Assembly: GCA_902583075.1 (NCBI GenBank)
Contig: CACHUN010000003.1
Location: 208,202-272,201 of the forward strand
DNA from: an uncultured Pelagibacteraceae bacterium
GTDB taxonomy: Bacteria > Pseudomonadota > Alphaproteobacteria > Pelagibacterales > Pelagibacteraceae
DNA length: 64,000 nt
Direction: 5' to 3'
Shown here: positions 39,385-49,389 of the stretch, piece by piece
Layout of the letters: every line of letters starts with the position of its first letter
Numbering within the stretch: the first letter of the stretch is position 1
Program-made: the position numbers and the translations under genes
Notes under the pieces: model-generated
What the model was told of the DNA's origin: nothing
Database searches by the model: none
What the model saw: only the letters and a program-made list of their open reading frames with translations

Positions 39385-40380
39385 TTAATTGTTTTTATTT
39401 TCTGCCATTGTTAATGCAATTTTGAATGAATTCAAAGTAGGTTCTAAATTTGCTTTATTTTTACCTGCAATATCAAATGCTGTTCCGTGAGCAGGAGTGG
39501 TTATAGGGATTGGCAAACCACCTTGTACGGTTACACCTCTATCAAATCCAAATGCTTTTAAACCAGATTGAAGTGCATCATGATACATACCAACAATACA
39601 ATCATGATTTCCATTTTTATAAGCTGTGATAAAAGAAGTATCACATGGCAAAGGTCCATCAGCATTAATACCTAGTTTTTTTGCTTCTTCTATTGCAGGT
39701 ATAATTTCGTCTTTTTCCTCTGTTCCAAATTCAGCATGAGGATTTAGTGCTTGAACTGCTACTCTTGGATTTTTAATACCATTTAATTTCATAGCTTCAT
39801 TTATAAGCCTAATTGGCTTAATAATTTTTTCCTTTTTTACATGTTCTGGTACTTCTTTTATTGGAATATGTGATGATACCCTTGCTGTCCAAAAATTATC
39901 AATAACATTAAACTCACAAAAAAAATTTTTAACCTCTAACTTTTCAGCCATTAAATGTAATTCATCAGAATATTTATTACCTCCAAGTTTAAGGCTTGTT
40001 TTGTTAAATGGTCCAAAGTTAATTGCATGAATTTTGTTTTCTTTAGCAAGATCTAAAGCTAAATCTAAAGAAGATAAAACACTTTCTCCTGCCTCTTTAG
40101 AGCATTCAGATAATTTATAATTATGATTTTTACCTTTAGAGATATCTAGAAAAAATTTATTACCCTTTGCAAAATCAATATTATCGAAATCTTCTACAAA
40201 ATTTAAATTATGTGATTTGCCTGAAATTTTATTTCCACTCTCTAAAATATTTTTTTCACCTATGATAATTACATTAGACTTGTCTGTTATTTCTTCAGAT
40301 AATAGTTTTGAGACTAATTCGGGTCCTATACCAGAGGGATCTCCTAAAAGAACTGCTATGTTAATTTTATTTTGAGCCAT
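39385..40380 (-). CDS. PdxA-family 4-phosphate dehydrogenase (PdxA/PdxA2-like)
   Basis: 331 aa; LLGDPSGIGPELVSKLL, GPLPCDTSF, CIVGMYHDALQSGLKAFGFDRGV, PAHGTAFDIAGKNKAN. Confidence 0.88.
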   Translation of the reverse strand: MAQNKINIAVLLGDPSGIGPELVSKLLSEEITDKSNVIIIGEKNILESGNKISGKSHNLNFVEDFDNIDFAKGNKFFLDISKGKNHNYKLSECSKEAGESVLSSLDLALDLAKENKIHAINFGPFNKTSLKLGGNKYSDELHLMAEKLEVKNFFCEFNVIDNFWTARVSSHIPIKEVPEHVKKEKIIKPIRLINEAMKLNGIKNPRVAVQALNPHAEFGTEEKDEIIPAIEEAKKLGINADGPLPCDTSFITAYKNGNHDCIVGMYHDALQSGLKAFGFDRGVTVQGGLPIPITTPAHGTAFDIAGKNKANLEPTLNSFKIALTMAENKNN

Positions 40381-40451
40381 TTTTTACTTTACGCTATGTA
40401 TCAGATTATGTTTAAATATTTAAATATAAATTAACTAAAAAAGAGGGAATA

Positions 40452-41426
40452 ATGAAAAAAAGTTTTAAATTATTTTTAGCTGCCGCATTTTTGGTAACTG
40501 AATTTTTTGTTGTTGCACTTCCACTTATGATTACTTCTGCAAAAGCAGATGGTCACCCAATTCAAGCTATTACACACGCTGGTTTTGGTGGTGGAACAGA
40601 CGTAACTACTAGAATGATGTTATTAAGAACTAGAAGGTATCTAAAACAAGATATGCAATTAGTTAACAAAAAAGGTGGTGGTGGAGCAGCATCAATGGAT
40701 TATATGATGACTTTACCTGCGGATGGTCAACATACTTTAACTTGGACAACAGGTCATGCTGTATCAATGGCATTGGGTAAAACTAAAGTTAAATTAAGTG
40801 ACATGCAACCATTAGCAAGAGGAACAGATGATCCTCAGTTATTTGTTGTAAATTGTAAAAATGAAATCAAAGACGCTAAGAAATTTATTAGCGCACAAAA
40901 ATCAAAATCATTAAAATATGGCACAACTCACGTCGGTGGTATTGATGATGTAAGCGCGATTGCTTTTACAAAAAAAGGAAAATTAACAGACCCGACAATT
41001 GTTCCATACAAAGGAGTTGGTCCTATTAAAACAAACCTAATCAAAGGAGATATTGATGTAGGTGTTTTAAACTTAGGTGAAGCAGTTACAGAAATTGAAG
41101 ATGGAACATTATGTGTTTCAGTTGTTCTTGCAAGTAACAGAATGGAAAAATTAAGTAATGTTCCTACTGCCACAGAGCTTGGAATACCAGTTGTGTTATC
41201 AACTGTTAGAGGATTTGTAACAAGAAAAGGAGTTCCAGCCGAAAGAAAGAAACAATTGGAAGATGCTATGATAAAAGCTATGGAGCATAAATATTTCCAA
41301 AGCTTTCTAACTGACATCGGACTTGATTCAACTAGTGTTGTTGGAGCTGATGAGTGGGGTAAGCAAATGGAAGTGATGCTTGCAGAAATGACTGCTCAAC
41401 TTAAAGCTTTGGGTTACATTAATTAG
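40452..41426 (+). CDS. tctC: Tripartite tricarboxylate transporter substrate-binding protein (TctC)
   Basis: 324 aa; signal peptide; GGGTDVTTRMM, VNKKGGGGAASMDYM; followed by TctB/TctA. Confidence 0.88.
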   Translation: MKKSFKLFLAAAFLVTEFFVVALPLMITSAKADGHPIQAITHAGFGGGTDVTTRMMLLRTRRYLKQDMQLVNKKGGGGAASMDYMMTLPADGQHTLTWTTGHAVSMALGKTKVKLSDMQPLARGTDDPQLFVVNCKNEIKDAKKFISAQKSKSLKYGTTHVGGIDDVSAIAFTKKGKLTDPTIVPYKGVGPIKTNLIKGDIDVGVLNLGEAVTEIEDGTLCVSVVLASNRMEKLSNVPTATELGIPVVLSTVRGFVTRKGVPAERKKQLEDAMIKAMEHKYFQSFLTDIGLDSTSVVGADEWGKQMEVMLAEMTAQLKALGYIN

Positions 41427-41449
41427 TCATAAGAAAGTACATTTTTTTT

Positions 41450-41956
41450 ATGAATAATGTACACAATAAAAAAAGGGCAAACAAAAGTTTGCCCTTTTTT
41501 TTTAAAGATGAATTTAAAGTATTTTTTGTAATAATTTTTTTTTCTACAATATTATTAATTTCAACTTTTACTTTTGATAAGGTTCCACCAATCTTAAACA
41601 GAGGTATCCAGCCTGCAACGTTTCCAAAAGGATTATTAATATTGATAATGTTTTTAACATCAATTATTTATTATCTATCATTCAAAAATCCCTGGAAAAA
41701 AGAAAAAAAACTTCCAAAACCATTTTTTTTAACAATCTTAAGTTTTATTTTATTTGTTATAATCTCTAAAACATTAGATTTTTTCTTAGCTATTTCAGTT
41801 CTTTCAATATTTGTCTCTTACAATTGGGGTGAAAAAAGAGTTTTTTATTTACTATTAGTTGGAATTATATTTCCACTAGTAGTTTTTATATTTTTCGAAA
41901 TGATACTGGGTCTTAGATTTCCTCCAGGAATAATTACAAACCTTTATTATTACTAG
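41450..41956 (+). CDS. tctB: Tripartite tricarboxylate transporter small membrane subunit (TctB)
   Basis: 168 aa, 4 TM segments; RGIQPATFPKGLLILI; precedes TctA; N-terminus uncertain because a terminator-like hairpin lies in its 5' coding sequence. Confidence 0.82.
   Translation: MNNVHNKKRANKSLPFFFKDEFKVFFVIIFFSTILLISTFTFDKVPPILNRGIQPATFPKGLLILIMFLTSIIYYLSFKNPWKKEKKLPKPFFLTILSFILFVIISKTLDFFLAISVLSIFVSYNWGEKRVFYLLLVGIIFPLVVFIFFEMILGLRFPPGIITNLYYY
41468..41503 (+). terminator. Intrinsic terminator or attenuator inside the 5' end of tctB
   Basis: A7-GGGCAAAC-AAAA-GTTTGCCC-T9; perfect 8-bp GC-containing stem extended by A:T pairs. Confidence 0.88.
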
Positions 41957-41957
41957 T

Positions 41958-43430
41958 ATGGATAATCTTTTATTAATGATGGCGCCTTTATTTAGTTCCA
42001 AGTTATTAATCGTTTTACTTTTTGGAACTTTATTTGGACTAATTTTAGGTGTTTTACCAGGATTAGGTCCTACAACTGGTGGAGCATTAATTTTACCATT
42101 TACTATGACTTTGGACCCTCTTTCTGCAATAGTTCTTTTAACATCAATTTATTGCGCCGGAACATATGGTGGTGCAATCACTGCAGTTTTAATAAATACT
42201 CCTGGAACTCCAGCAGCAGCAGCCACTTGTCTAGATGGTTATCCTTTAGCTCAAAAGGGAGAAGCAGGAAGAGCTTTAGGTATGGCAACAGTTTCAAGTA
42301 CAGTGGGTGGAATATTTAGTGTGATCGTTTTGGTATTTTTTGCACCTGTATTAGCTAAACTTGCCTATGAATTTGGCCAACCAGAATATTTTGCATTAGC
42401 TATTTTTGGTTTAACTATGCTCGCATCAATTGGTGAGGGAAGTCCAATTAAAAATTTAATAGCTGGTGCATTTGGAATTTTAATTTCTACTATTGGAAAA
42501 GATTTTATGACTTCAATTGATAGATTTACTTATGGAATTAATGAACTTTCGGTTGGTATTGGATTTATCCCAGTAGTAGTAGGCTTATTTGCTATAAGTG
42601 AAATGTTAACTCAGTCAACACTTCTTGATCAAGTGTTCAAAAGAGTTGCATTAAAAGCAGTAAAACTTCCATCTCTAGATGATTATAAGAAAACATGGAA
42701 AACAATTCTAAGATCAAGCGGCATAGGTTCTTTCATTGGTGTTTTGCCAGCAGAGGGTGGAACTGTTGCATCTTTAATTGGTTACTCAGAGGCTAAAAGA
42801 TTTTCTAAAGAGCCAGAAGAATTTGGCAGAGGATCAATAGAAGGAATTGCTGGAGCAGAGGCTGCCAATAATGCTGCTACTGGTGGCGCAATGGTTCCAA
42901 CTTTAGCGCTTGGAATTCCTGGGAGTGCTACAACAGCAGTAATATTAACTGGTTTAATTATTCATGGTGTCAGACCAGGTCCAGATTTATTTAGAGAACA
43001 GCCAGACTTTTTATATGGAATTTTTGGAGCAATGTTAATTGCAAATGTTTTATTTTTTATATTTGGATTCTTTGGTGCAAAATTATTTGCAAGAATAACT
43101 CTTGTTCCTAACAAAATTTTATGGCCTATGATTTTTGCTGTATCTGTATGTGGAACTTATTCTTTAAGTCAGTCTATAATTGATGTCTGGATAATGTTAT
43201 TCTTTGGTGTACTTGGATTTTTTATGAGAAGATTTGGTTTTTCAGTTGTTCCAGTAATTATAGGATTAATTTTAGGAGAATTAGTAGAAGGAACCTTGAG
43301 ACAATCTTTAGTAATTTTTGATGGAAATTGGCTGATGTTTTTAACAAGACCTATAGCTTTAACCTTTTTTATTTTATCTTTTATTGCATTGGCTTTTCCT
43401 TTATTAAGGTCAAAAAAACAAAAAAAATAA
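41958..43430 (+). CDS. tctA: Tripartite tricarboxylate transporter large permease (TctA)
   Basis: 490 aa; FGLILGVLPGLGPTTGGALILPFT, GTYGGAITAVLINTPGTPAAAATCLDG, ALGIPGSATTAVIL. Confidence 0.95.
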   Translation: MDNLLLMMAPLFSSKLLIVLLFGTLFGLILGVLPGLGPTTGGALILPFTMTLDPLSAIVLLTSIYCAGTYGGAITAVLINTPGTPAAAATCLDGYPLAQKGEAGRALGMATVSSTVGGIFSVIVLVFFAPVLAKLAYEFGQPEYFALAIFGLTMLASIGEGSPIKNLIAGAFGILISTIGKDFMTSIDRFTYGINELSVGIGFIPVVVGLFAISEMLTQSTLLDQVFKRVALKAVKLPSLDDYKKTWKTILRSSGIGSFIGVLPAEGGTVASLIGYSEAKRFSKEPEEFGRGSIEGIAGAEAANNAATGGAMVPTLALGIPGSATTAVILTGLIIHGVRPGPDLFREQPDFLYGIFGAMLIANVLFFIFGFFGAKLFARITLVPNKILWPMIFAVSVCGTYSLSQSIIDVWIMLFFGVLGFFMRRFGFSVVPVIIGLILGELVEGTLRQSLVIFDGNWLMFLTRPIALTFFILSFIALAFPLLRSKKQKK

Positions 43431-43431
43431 T

Positions 43432-44181
43432 ATGATTAATTTTGATTTAAAAGATAGAGTTGCAATAGTGACAGGAGGCGCACAAGGTTTTGGACTAGCA
43501 ATTACCGAGAGATTTATTGCTTCAGGAGCAAGCGTTGTAATTTGGGATATCGATGAAGAGGCAATTAAAACTGGAATAAAAAAAATTAATTCAGACAAGG
43601 TTTCATACCAAATTGTAGATGTTGGAAATTATGAAAGTATAGAGAAAAATTTAGTTGATGTTGAAAAAACTCACAAAAAAATTGATATTTTCATTAATAA
43701 TGCAGGTGTTGCAGGTAAAAATACCACGGTAGTTGATTACCCACTTGATGAATGGAAAAAAGTTATAGATCTAAATTTAAATGCAGTATTTTATTGCTGT
43801 AAAGCCGTAACACCTTACATGATCAAAAATAACTATGGAAGAATAGTTAATATTGCCTCTATTGCTGGAAAAGAGGGCAATCCTAATGCCAGTGCATATA
43901 GCACATCTAAAGCTGGAGTTATAGGTTTAACTAAATCGCTTGGAAAAGAGTTAGCATTAAAAAATATAGCTGTTAATTGTGTAACCCCTGCTGCTGCAAA
44001 AACAAGAATATTTGATCAAATGACTGAGGAACATATAAATTACATGTTATCTAAAATTCCTAGAAATAAATTTGCCAAAGTAGATGAATTAGCATCTCTT
44101 GTAACTTGGTTATCTAGTGAAGAAAATTCTTTTTCAACAGCTGCAGTATTTGATTTAAGTGGTGGAAGAGCAACTTATTAG
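43432..44181 (+). CDS. SDR-family oxidoreductase
   Basis: 249 aa; VTGGAQGFGLAIT, INNAGVAG, YSTSKAGVIGLTKSLGKELA. Confidence 0.92.
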   Translation: MINFDLKDRVAIVTGGAQGFGLAITERFIASGASVVIWDIDEEAIKTGIKKINSDKVSYQIVDVGNYESIEKNLVDVEKTHKKIDIFINNAGVAGKNTTVVDYPLDEWKKVIDLNLNAVFYCCKAVTPYMIKNNYGRIVNIASIAGKEGNPNASAYSTSKAGVIGLTKSLGKELALKNIAVNCVTPAAAKTRIFDQMTEEHINYMLSKIPRNKFAKVDELASLVTWLSSEENSFSTAAVFDLSGGRATY

Positions 44182-44183
44182 TT

Positions 44184-45086
44184 ATGCAAATAGGAATTGA
44201 TGTAGGTGCTACAAAAATAGAAAGTGTAATTTTAGATGAAAAAGGTAATGAAAGTAATCGTGAAAGAATTGATTGTCCAAAAGATTATTTCCAAATTGTT
44301 AAAACGATTAAAGATATTGACAAAAAATTAGAGAAAGAATTAAATAAAGCATTACCAATCGGTGTATGTCATCCTGGCATTCATTCACCTCAAACTGGAT
44401 TAGTTAAAAATGCGCCAAATTGTTATTGGTTGGAAAAAAAACCATTTCAAAATGATTTAAGAAAAGAATTGGGTAAAGAGGTATTTTGCGAAAATGATGC
44501 AAATTGTTTCGCTTTATCAGAAGCATTAGATGGTGCGGGAAAACATTATAAAATTGTTTATGGAATAATAATTGGTTCAGGTGTTGGTGGTGGTTTGGTA
44601 ATAGATAAAAAAATAGTTAGTGGACCTAATGGAGTAGCAGGAGAGTGGGGGCATAATCAAATTACTCATTTAATTGCAAAAAAAGAAAACTTCGAGTCTA
44701 CCAATTTAAGGGAGGGTGAGATTGAGAGTTTTATGTCAGGTTTAAGTTTAGCAAAAAAATTCAATAAAAAATTCAAAAAGAATTTAAAGACAAATGAAAT
44801 TTTTGATTCATATAGAAAGCATGATTTAGATGCTGAAGATTTAATAGATAATTTTAAAGTAAATTTAGCAATGTCCTTAGCGAATATAATTAATATTCTT
44901 GATCCTGATTGTTTTGTTTTTGGCGGGGGTGTTTCAAATGAAATTGATTTTTTAAGTGAAATTGAAACTATCGTAAGAAAATTTGTAACTGGCAGAGAGT
45001 ATGAAGGTGTGTTTCTTAAACCAAAGTACGGAGATGCTAGCGGCGTTAGAGGTGCAGCAAGATTAGGAAGAAAATCAATCTATTAA
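44184..45086 (+). CDS. ROK-family sugar kinase (no HTH)
   Basis: 300 aa; IGIDVGATKIESVIL, ENDANCFALSEA, GSGVGGGLVIDKKIVSGPNGVAGEWGH. Confidence 0.9.
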   Translation: MQIGIDVGATKIESVILDEKGNESNRERIDCPKDYFQIVKTIKDIDKKLEKELNKALPIGVCHPGIHSPQTGLVKNAPNCYWLEKKPFQNDLRKELGKEVFCENDANCFALSEALDGAGKHYKIVYGIIIGSGVGGGLVIDKKIVSGPNGVAGEWGHNQITHLIAKKENFESTNLREGEIESFMSGLSLAKKFNKKFKKNLKTNEIFDSYRKHDLDAEDLIDNFKVNLAMSLANIINILDPDCFVFGGGVSNEIDFLSEIETIVRKFVTGREYEGVFLKPKYGDASGVRGAARLGRKSIY

Positions 45087-45197
45087 TATTACAAATCAAT
45101 TAATAGTTGTATTTTTTTTTTTCTTGTAGTCTTTTAATAAATCAATCTATAATTGTTTTTTTTAAGTTAACTTAATTTAACAAATAAGAGGGAAAAT

Positions 45198-46454
45198 ATG
45201 AAAAAAATGTTAATAGCTTTAATCGCTTTTGCATTCACTTCTACATCTTCTTTTGCAGGACCAAAAATTGAGGTTTTGCACTGGTGGACATCAGGTGGTG
45301 AAGCAGCAGCACTTAAAGTATTAAAAGATGATTTCGCTGCAAACGGTGGTGAATGGTTAGACATGCCTGTAACTGGTGGTGGTGGAGACGCTGCTAACGT
45401 TGCACTTAAAGCAAGAATAGTTGCAGGAGATCCTCCTTCAGCTTCTCAAATTAAAGGTCCAACAATCCAAGAATATGATCAAGAGGGAGTAGTAGCTCCA
45501 TACAACATTGATCCTATAGCTCAATCAGAAGGTTGGGATGGACTTTTAGATCCAATGATTGCCGCAGTTCACAAATGTCAAAACAATAGTGGGCCATACT
45601 GTGCTGCACCAGTAAACATCCATAGAATTGATTGGATGTGGGCTAACAAAGCAGTATTTGATGCTAATGGAATTTCAGTTCCAACAACTTGGGATGAAGT
45701 AAATGCAGCAGCAGAGAAACTTCAAGCAGCAGGAATAATTCCTTTCGCACATGGTGGTCAAGCTTGGCAAGATGCAACAGTCTTTGAAGCAGTTGCTATG
45801 GGTATTGGTGGAAATAACTATTACAAAAATTGCTATGTAGATCTTAAAGAAACATGCCTAAGAAGTGAGACGACAGTAAAAGTTTTTGATCAAATGAGAA
45901 AACTTCAAAGTTTTACTGACGAAGGTAGCCCAGGAAGAGACTGGAACGTTGCTACTGGAATGGTTATTGAGGGAAAAGCCGGTTTCCAAATTATGGGTGA
46001 CTGGGCAAAAGGTGAATTTACAGCTGCTGGAAAAGTTCCAGGAGTCGATTATTATTGTTCTCCAACACCTTCAAATAATGGTTACTTGTACAATGTTGAT
46101 AGCTTTATATTCTATAAAACAAATGATCCTGATAAACAAGAAGGTCAAAAGTTATTAGCGAAATTAATGATGGGTAAAAACTTCCAAAAAGTTTTCAACC
46201 TATACAAGGGATCAATTCCAGCACGTTTAGATGTTTCTATGGACGAATTTGATAAATGTGCAAAAACTTCGAATTCTGACATCAAAACTGCAGGTGCAGG
46301 TGGTGGATTAGTTCCGAGTTTTGCTCATGGAATGGCTCAAGGTAATACTATGAAGGCTGCTTTACAAGATGTGATTACAGAACACTTTAATTCTGACATG
46401 TCCTCTGTTGATGCAGCAAACGCTTTGGCTGATTCAGTTTTAGATAACATGTAA
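45198..46454 (+). CDS. Carbohydrate ABC transporter substrate-binding protein (family 1)
   Basis: 418 aa; signal peptide; EVLHWWTSGGEAAALKVLKDDF; GDWAKGEFTAAG. Confidence 0.92.
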   Translation: MKKMLIALIAFAFTSTSSFAGPKIEVLHWWTSGGEAAALKVLKDDFAANGGEWLDMPVTGGGGDAANVALKARIVAGDPPSASQIKGPTIQEYDQEGVVAPYNIDPIAQSEGWDGLLDPMIAAVHKCQNNSGPYCAAPVNIHRIDWMWANKAVFDANGISVPTTWDEVNAAAEKLQAAGIIPFAHGGQAWQDATVFEAVAMGIGGNNYYKNCYVDLKETCLRSETTVKVFDQMRKLQSFTDEGSPGRDWNVATGMVIEGKAGFQIMGDWAKGEFTAAGKVPGVDYYCSPTPSNNGYLYNVDSFIFYKTNDPDKQEGQKLLAKLMMGKNFQKVFNLYKGSIPARLDVSMDEFDKCAKTSNSDIKTAGAGGGLVPSFAHGMAQGNTMKAALQDVITEHFNSDMSSVDAANALADSVLDNM

Positions 46455-46466
46455 AATACAAAAATT

Positions 46467-46500
46467 AAGGCCACCTAAAGTTTAGGTGGCCTTTTTTTTT
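46467..46500 (+). terminator. Intrinsic terminator after the sugar SBP gene
   Basis: AAGGCCACCTAAA-G-TTTAGGTGGCCTT then a T run. Confidence 0.95.
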
Positions 46501-46524
46501 AATCAAAATTAGAAAATATTTATA

Positions 46525-47400
46525 ATGCTCAAGTGGTTAGAAAAAAACCTACCAAAAATCGTAATGGCTCCAGCTGTTGGATTAATTGGTTGGTTTGTCT
46601 ATGGTTTTGTGCTTTGGACCCTATATATATCTTTTACAAATTCTAAAATCTTGCCCAAGTATGAACTTTGGGGAGTGGGTCAATATGTTAAACTTTGGGG
46701 TTCTAGAAAATGGCTTATTGCAGTTGATAATCTTCTTATTTTCACAGCTTTATTTTTAATTTTTTGTGTTGTGATTGGAATTATTCTTGCAATATTTCTA
46801 GATCAAAAAATTAGGGCAGAAGGTGTCCTTAGAACTATTTACTTATATCCAATGGCTTTGTCTTTTATAGTCACTGGAACAGCATGGAAATGGATTTTAA
46901 ACCCAACCCTTGGTATCCAAAAAATGTTTATCGATTGGGGATTTGAAAACTTTACATTCGATTGGTTGGTCAATCGAGAAATGGCCATCTACACCATTGT
47001 CATTGCAGGTGTCTGGCAATCTGCTGGATTTGTAATGGCGTTATTTCTAGCTGGATTGAGATCAGTCGAAGATGAAATAGTTAAAGCAGCTAAAATAGAT
47101 GGTGCAAATTTATTTACAGTTTATTGGAAAATTCTACTTCCAATGATGAGACCAGTTTTTTTTACAAGTTTTGTAATTTTGGTTCATATTTCAATTAAAA
47201 GTTATGATCTTATAGTTGCGTTAACCCAGGGTGGTCCAGGCATATCTACAACTATGCCTGCATTATATATGACACAAACTGCATTCCACAAAAGTCAAGT
47301 TGGTTTGTCAGCAGCAAGTGCGATGATGATGTTTATGGCAGTAGCAGCTGTGATTATACCTTATTTATACTCTGAACTTAGGAGAGAAAATGCAAGATAA
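46525..47400 (+). CDS. Sugar ABC transporter permease (UgpA/MalF-type)
   Basis: 291 aa; EAA-like motif EDEIVKAAKIDGANLFTVYWKILLPMMRP. Confidence 0.92.
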   Translation: MLKWLEKNLPKIVMAPAVGLIGWFVYGFVLWTLYISFTNSKILPKYELWGVGQYVKLWGSRKWLIAVDNLLIFTALFLIFCVVIGIILAIFLDQKIRAEGVLRTIYLYPMALSFIVTGTAWKWILNPTLGIQKMFIDWGFENFTFDWLVNREMAIYTIVIAGVWQSAGFVMALFLAGLRSVEDEIVKAAKIDGANLFTVYWKILLPMMRPVFFTSFVILVHISIKSYDLIVALTQGGPGISTTMPALYMTQTAFHKSQVGLSAASAMMMFMAVAAVIIPYLYSELRRENAR

Positions 47401-48292
47401 AATACACTCTTCATACAAACAGCTTGAACAAAAATCAAAGTATACAAATATGTTCCTTAGATGGTTTTTATATTTTGTCTTAGTAGTTTTTGCATTTTAT
47501 TTTATTTTTCCATTATATGTGATGGTTGTTACTTCATTAAAAACAATGGAAGAAATCCGTCAAGGTACACTTTTAACTTGGCCAAGTGGATTAAATTTTG
47601 ACTCATGGTTAGTTGCATGGGGAGGTAGAGGATATGGTGCAGGTGATACTTTCTTAAAACCATATTTTTGGAATTCAATTAAAATGGTTGTTCCAGCAGT
47701 ATTTTTTTCTACCTTCATTGGTGCGATGGCTGGATATGTTTTAACAAAATGGAGATTTAAAGGAGACAAATGGGTTTTCCTTTTTTTATTATTTGGATGT
47801 TTTATTCCTTATCAAGCAATCTTATTACCCATGGCTAGAACCCTTGGAGTTCTTGGAATTTCGAATTCTGTAATTGGACTTGTTTTGGTCCATACAGTTT
47901 ACGGTATTCCATTTACAACTTTATTTTTTAGAAATTTTTATGTTTCTATTCCATCCGAATTAGTAAAAGCTGCGAGAATAGATGGAGCAGGATTTTTTAA
48001 AATATTTTTTAAAATTTTACTTCCAGTATCAACACCAATTATCGTAGTAACAATAATCTGGCAATTCACACAAATTTGGAACGACTTTTTGTTTGGCTCA
48101 ACATTTTCATTCGGAGAAGCAGCGCCAATACAAGTTGCTCTAAACAATATGGTTTTATCAAGTACTAGTGTTAAAGAATATAATGTTGATATGGCATCTG
48201 CTATTATTGCAGGAATTCCAACACTTATAGTATATGTCTTAGCAGGAAAATATTTTATTAGAGGATTAACTTCAGGAGCAGTAAAAGGTTAA
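47390..48292 (+). CDS. Sugar ABC transporter permease (UgpE/MalG-type)
   Basis: 300 aa; PSELVKAARIDGAGFFKIFFKILLPVSTP. Confidence 0.92.
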   Translation: MQDKIHSSYKQLEQKSKYTNMFLRWFLYFVLVVFAFYFIFPLYVMVVTSLKTMEEIRQGTLLTWPSGLNFDSWLVAWGGRGYGAGDTFLKPYFWNSIKMVVPAVFFSTFIGAMAGYVLTKWRFKGDKWVFLFLLFGCFIPYQAILLPMARTLGVLGISNSVIGLVLVHTVYGIPFTTLFFRNFYVSIPSELVKAARIDGAGFFKIFFKILLPVSTPIIVVTIIWQFTQIWNDFLFGSTFSFGEAAPIQVALNNMVLSSTSVKEYNVDMASAIIAGIPTLIVYVLAGKYFIRGLTSGAVKG

Positions 48293-48294
48293 AA

Positions 48295-49389
48295 ATGAAA
48301 ACATTAAAAATTGAAGAATTATCAAAGAACTTTGGATCAACTGAGGTTTTAAGGAAAATTAATTTAGAGATAGATGAAGGTAATTTCTTAGTTCTTTTAG
48401 GTCCTTCTGGATGTGGAAAATCTACACTATTAAATATTATTGCAGGATTAGAAACTATTAATGAGGGAAATGTTCACATAGATAATTATAATGTAAGTAA
48501 AGTAGAGCCAAAAGACAGAAATATTGCAATGGTATTTCAATCTTATGCTTTGTACCCATCAATGAATGTGCGTGAAAATATGATCTTTGGTCTTAAACAA
48601 GCTAAAGTTTCAAAGGAGAAAATCGAAGAGCAATTGGAAAAAGTATCAAAATTTTTACAAGTAGATGCTTTGTTAGAGAGAAAGCCATCACAATTATCAG
48701 GCGGACAAAGACAGCGCGTTGCAATAGGTAGAGCACTAGTTAGAGAACCAAGAATATTTTTATTCGACGAACCTTTATCAAATTTAGATGCAAAATTAAG
48801 AGTTGAGATGAGACGGGAAATTAAAAAACTTCATCAGCAACTTAAAACAACAGTAGTTTATGTAACGCACGATCAAACAGAAGCTATGAGTTTAGGTACA
48901 AATATTGCAATTATGAATCATGGTGTAATTCAGCAAAATGATACACCTGAAAATATTTATAATAAGCCTAGTAATACTTTTGTGGCAGACTTCATAGGCT
49001 CTCCATCAATGAATTTAATAAAAGGAAGTCTAAAAGAGAGTTCAAATAAAGTTTCATTCGTTACCCATGGATCAAATATTGAAATACCGATAAATAGATA
49101 TGATTTCAAAGAAAAATCTAATTTAGATAATAAAGAGGTTTTTTTTGGAATAAGACCAGAACATATATTTTTTAAAAAATCTAATGAAGAAGATTTTGAG
49201 ATTAATTTAAGAGCAGATTTAAGTGAATATATTGGACATGAACAGATAATGACCTTTAATTTTGAAAATCAAGAGGTGTTAGCTAAGTTTCCATCAACAG
49301 TAAAAATACATCTATCAAAAAATACAAAATTATTCTTTGATTTAACTCAAATTTCGTTGTTTGATGCTAAAACAGAGGAGAGAATTTAA
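48295..49389 (+). CDS. Sugar ABC transporter ATP-binding protein (UgpC/MsmK/MalK-type)
   Basis: 364 aa; GPSGCGKST, LSGGQRQRVAIGRALVREP, C-terminal GIRPEHI TOBE-type segment. Confidence 0.94.
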   Translation: MKTLKIEELSKNFGSTEVLRKINLEIDEGNFLVLLGPSGCGKSTLLNIIAGLETINEGNVHIDNYNVSKVEPKDRNIAMVFQSYALYPSMNVRENMIFGLKQAKVSKEKIEEQLEKVSKFLQVDALLERKPSQLSGGQRQRVAIGRALVREPRIFLFDEPLSNLDAKLRVEMRREIKKLHQQLKTTVVYVTHDQTEAMSLGTNIAIMNHGVIQQNDTPENIYNKPSNTFVADFIGSPSMNLIKGSLKESSNKVSFVTHGSNIEIPINRYDFKEKSNLDNKEVFFGIRPEHIFFKKSNEEDFEINLRADLSEYIGHEQIMTFNFENQEVLAKFPSTVKIHLSKNTKLFFDLTQISLFDAKTEERI

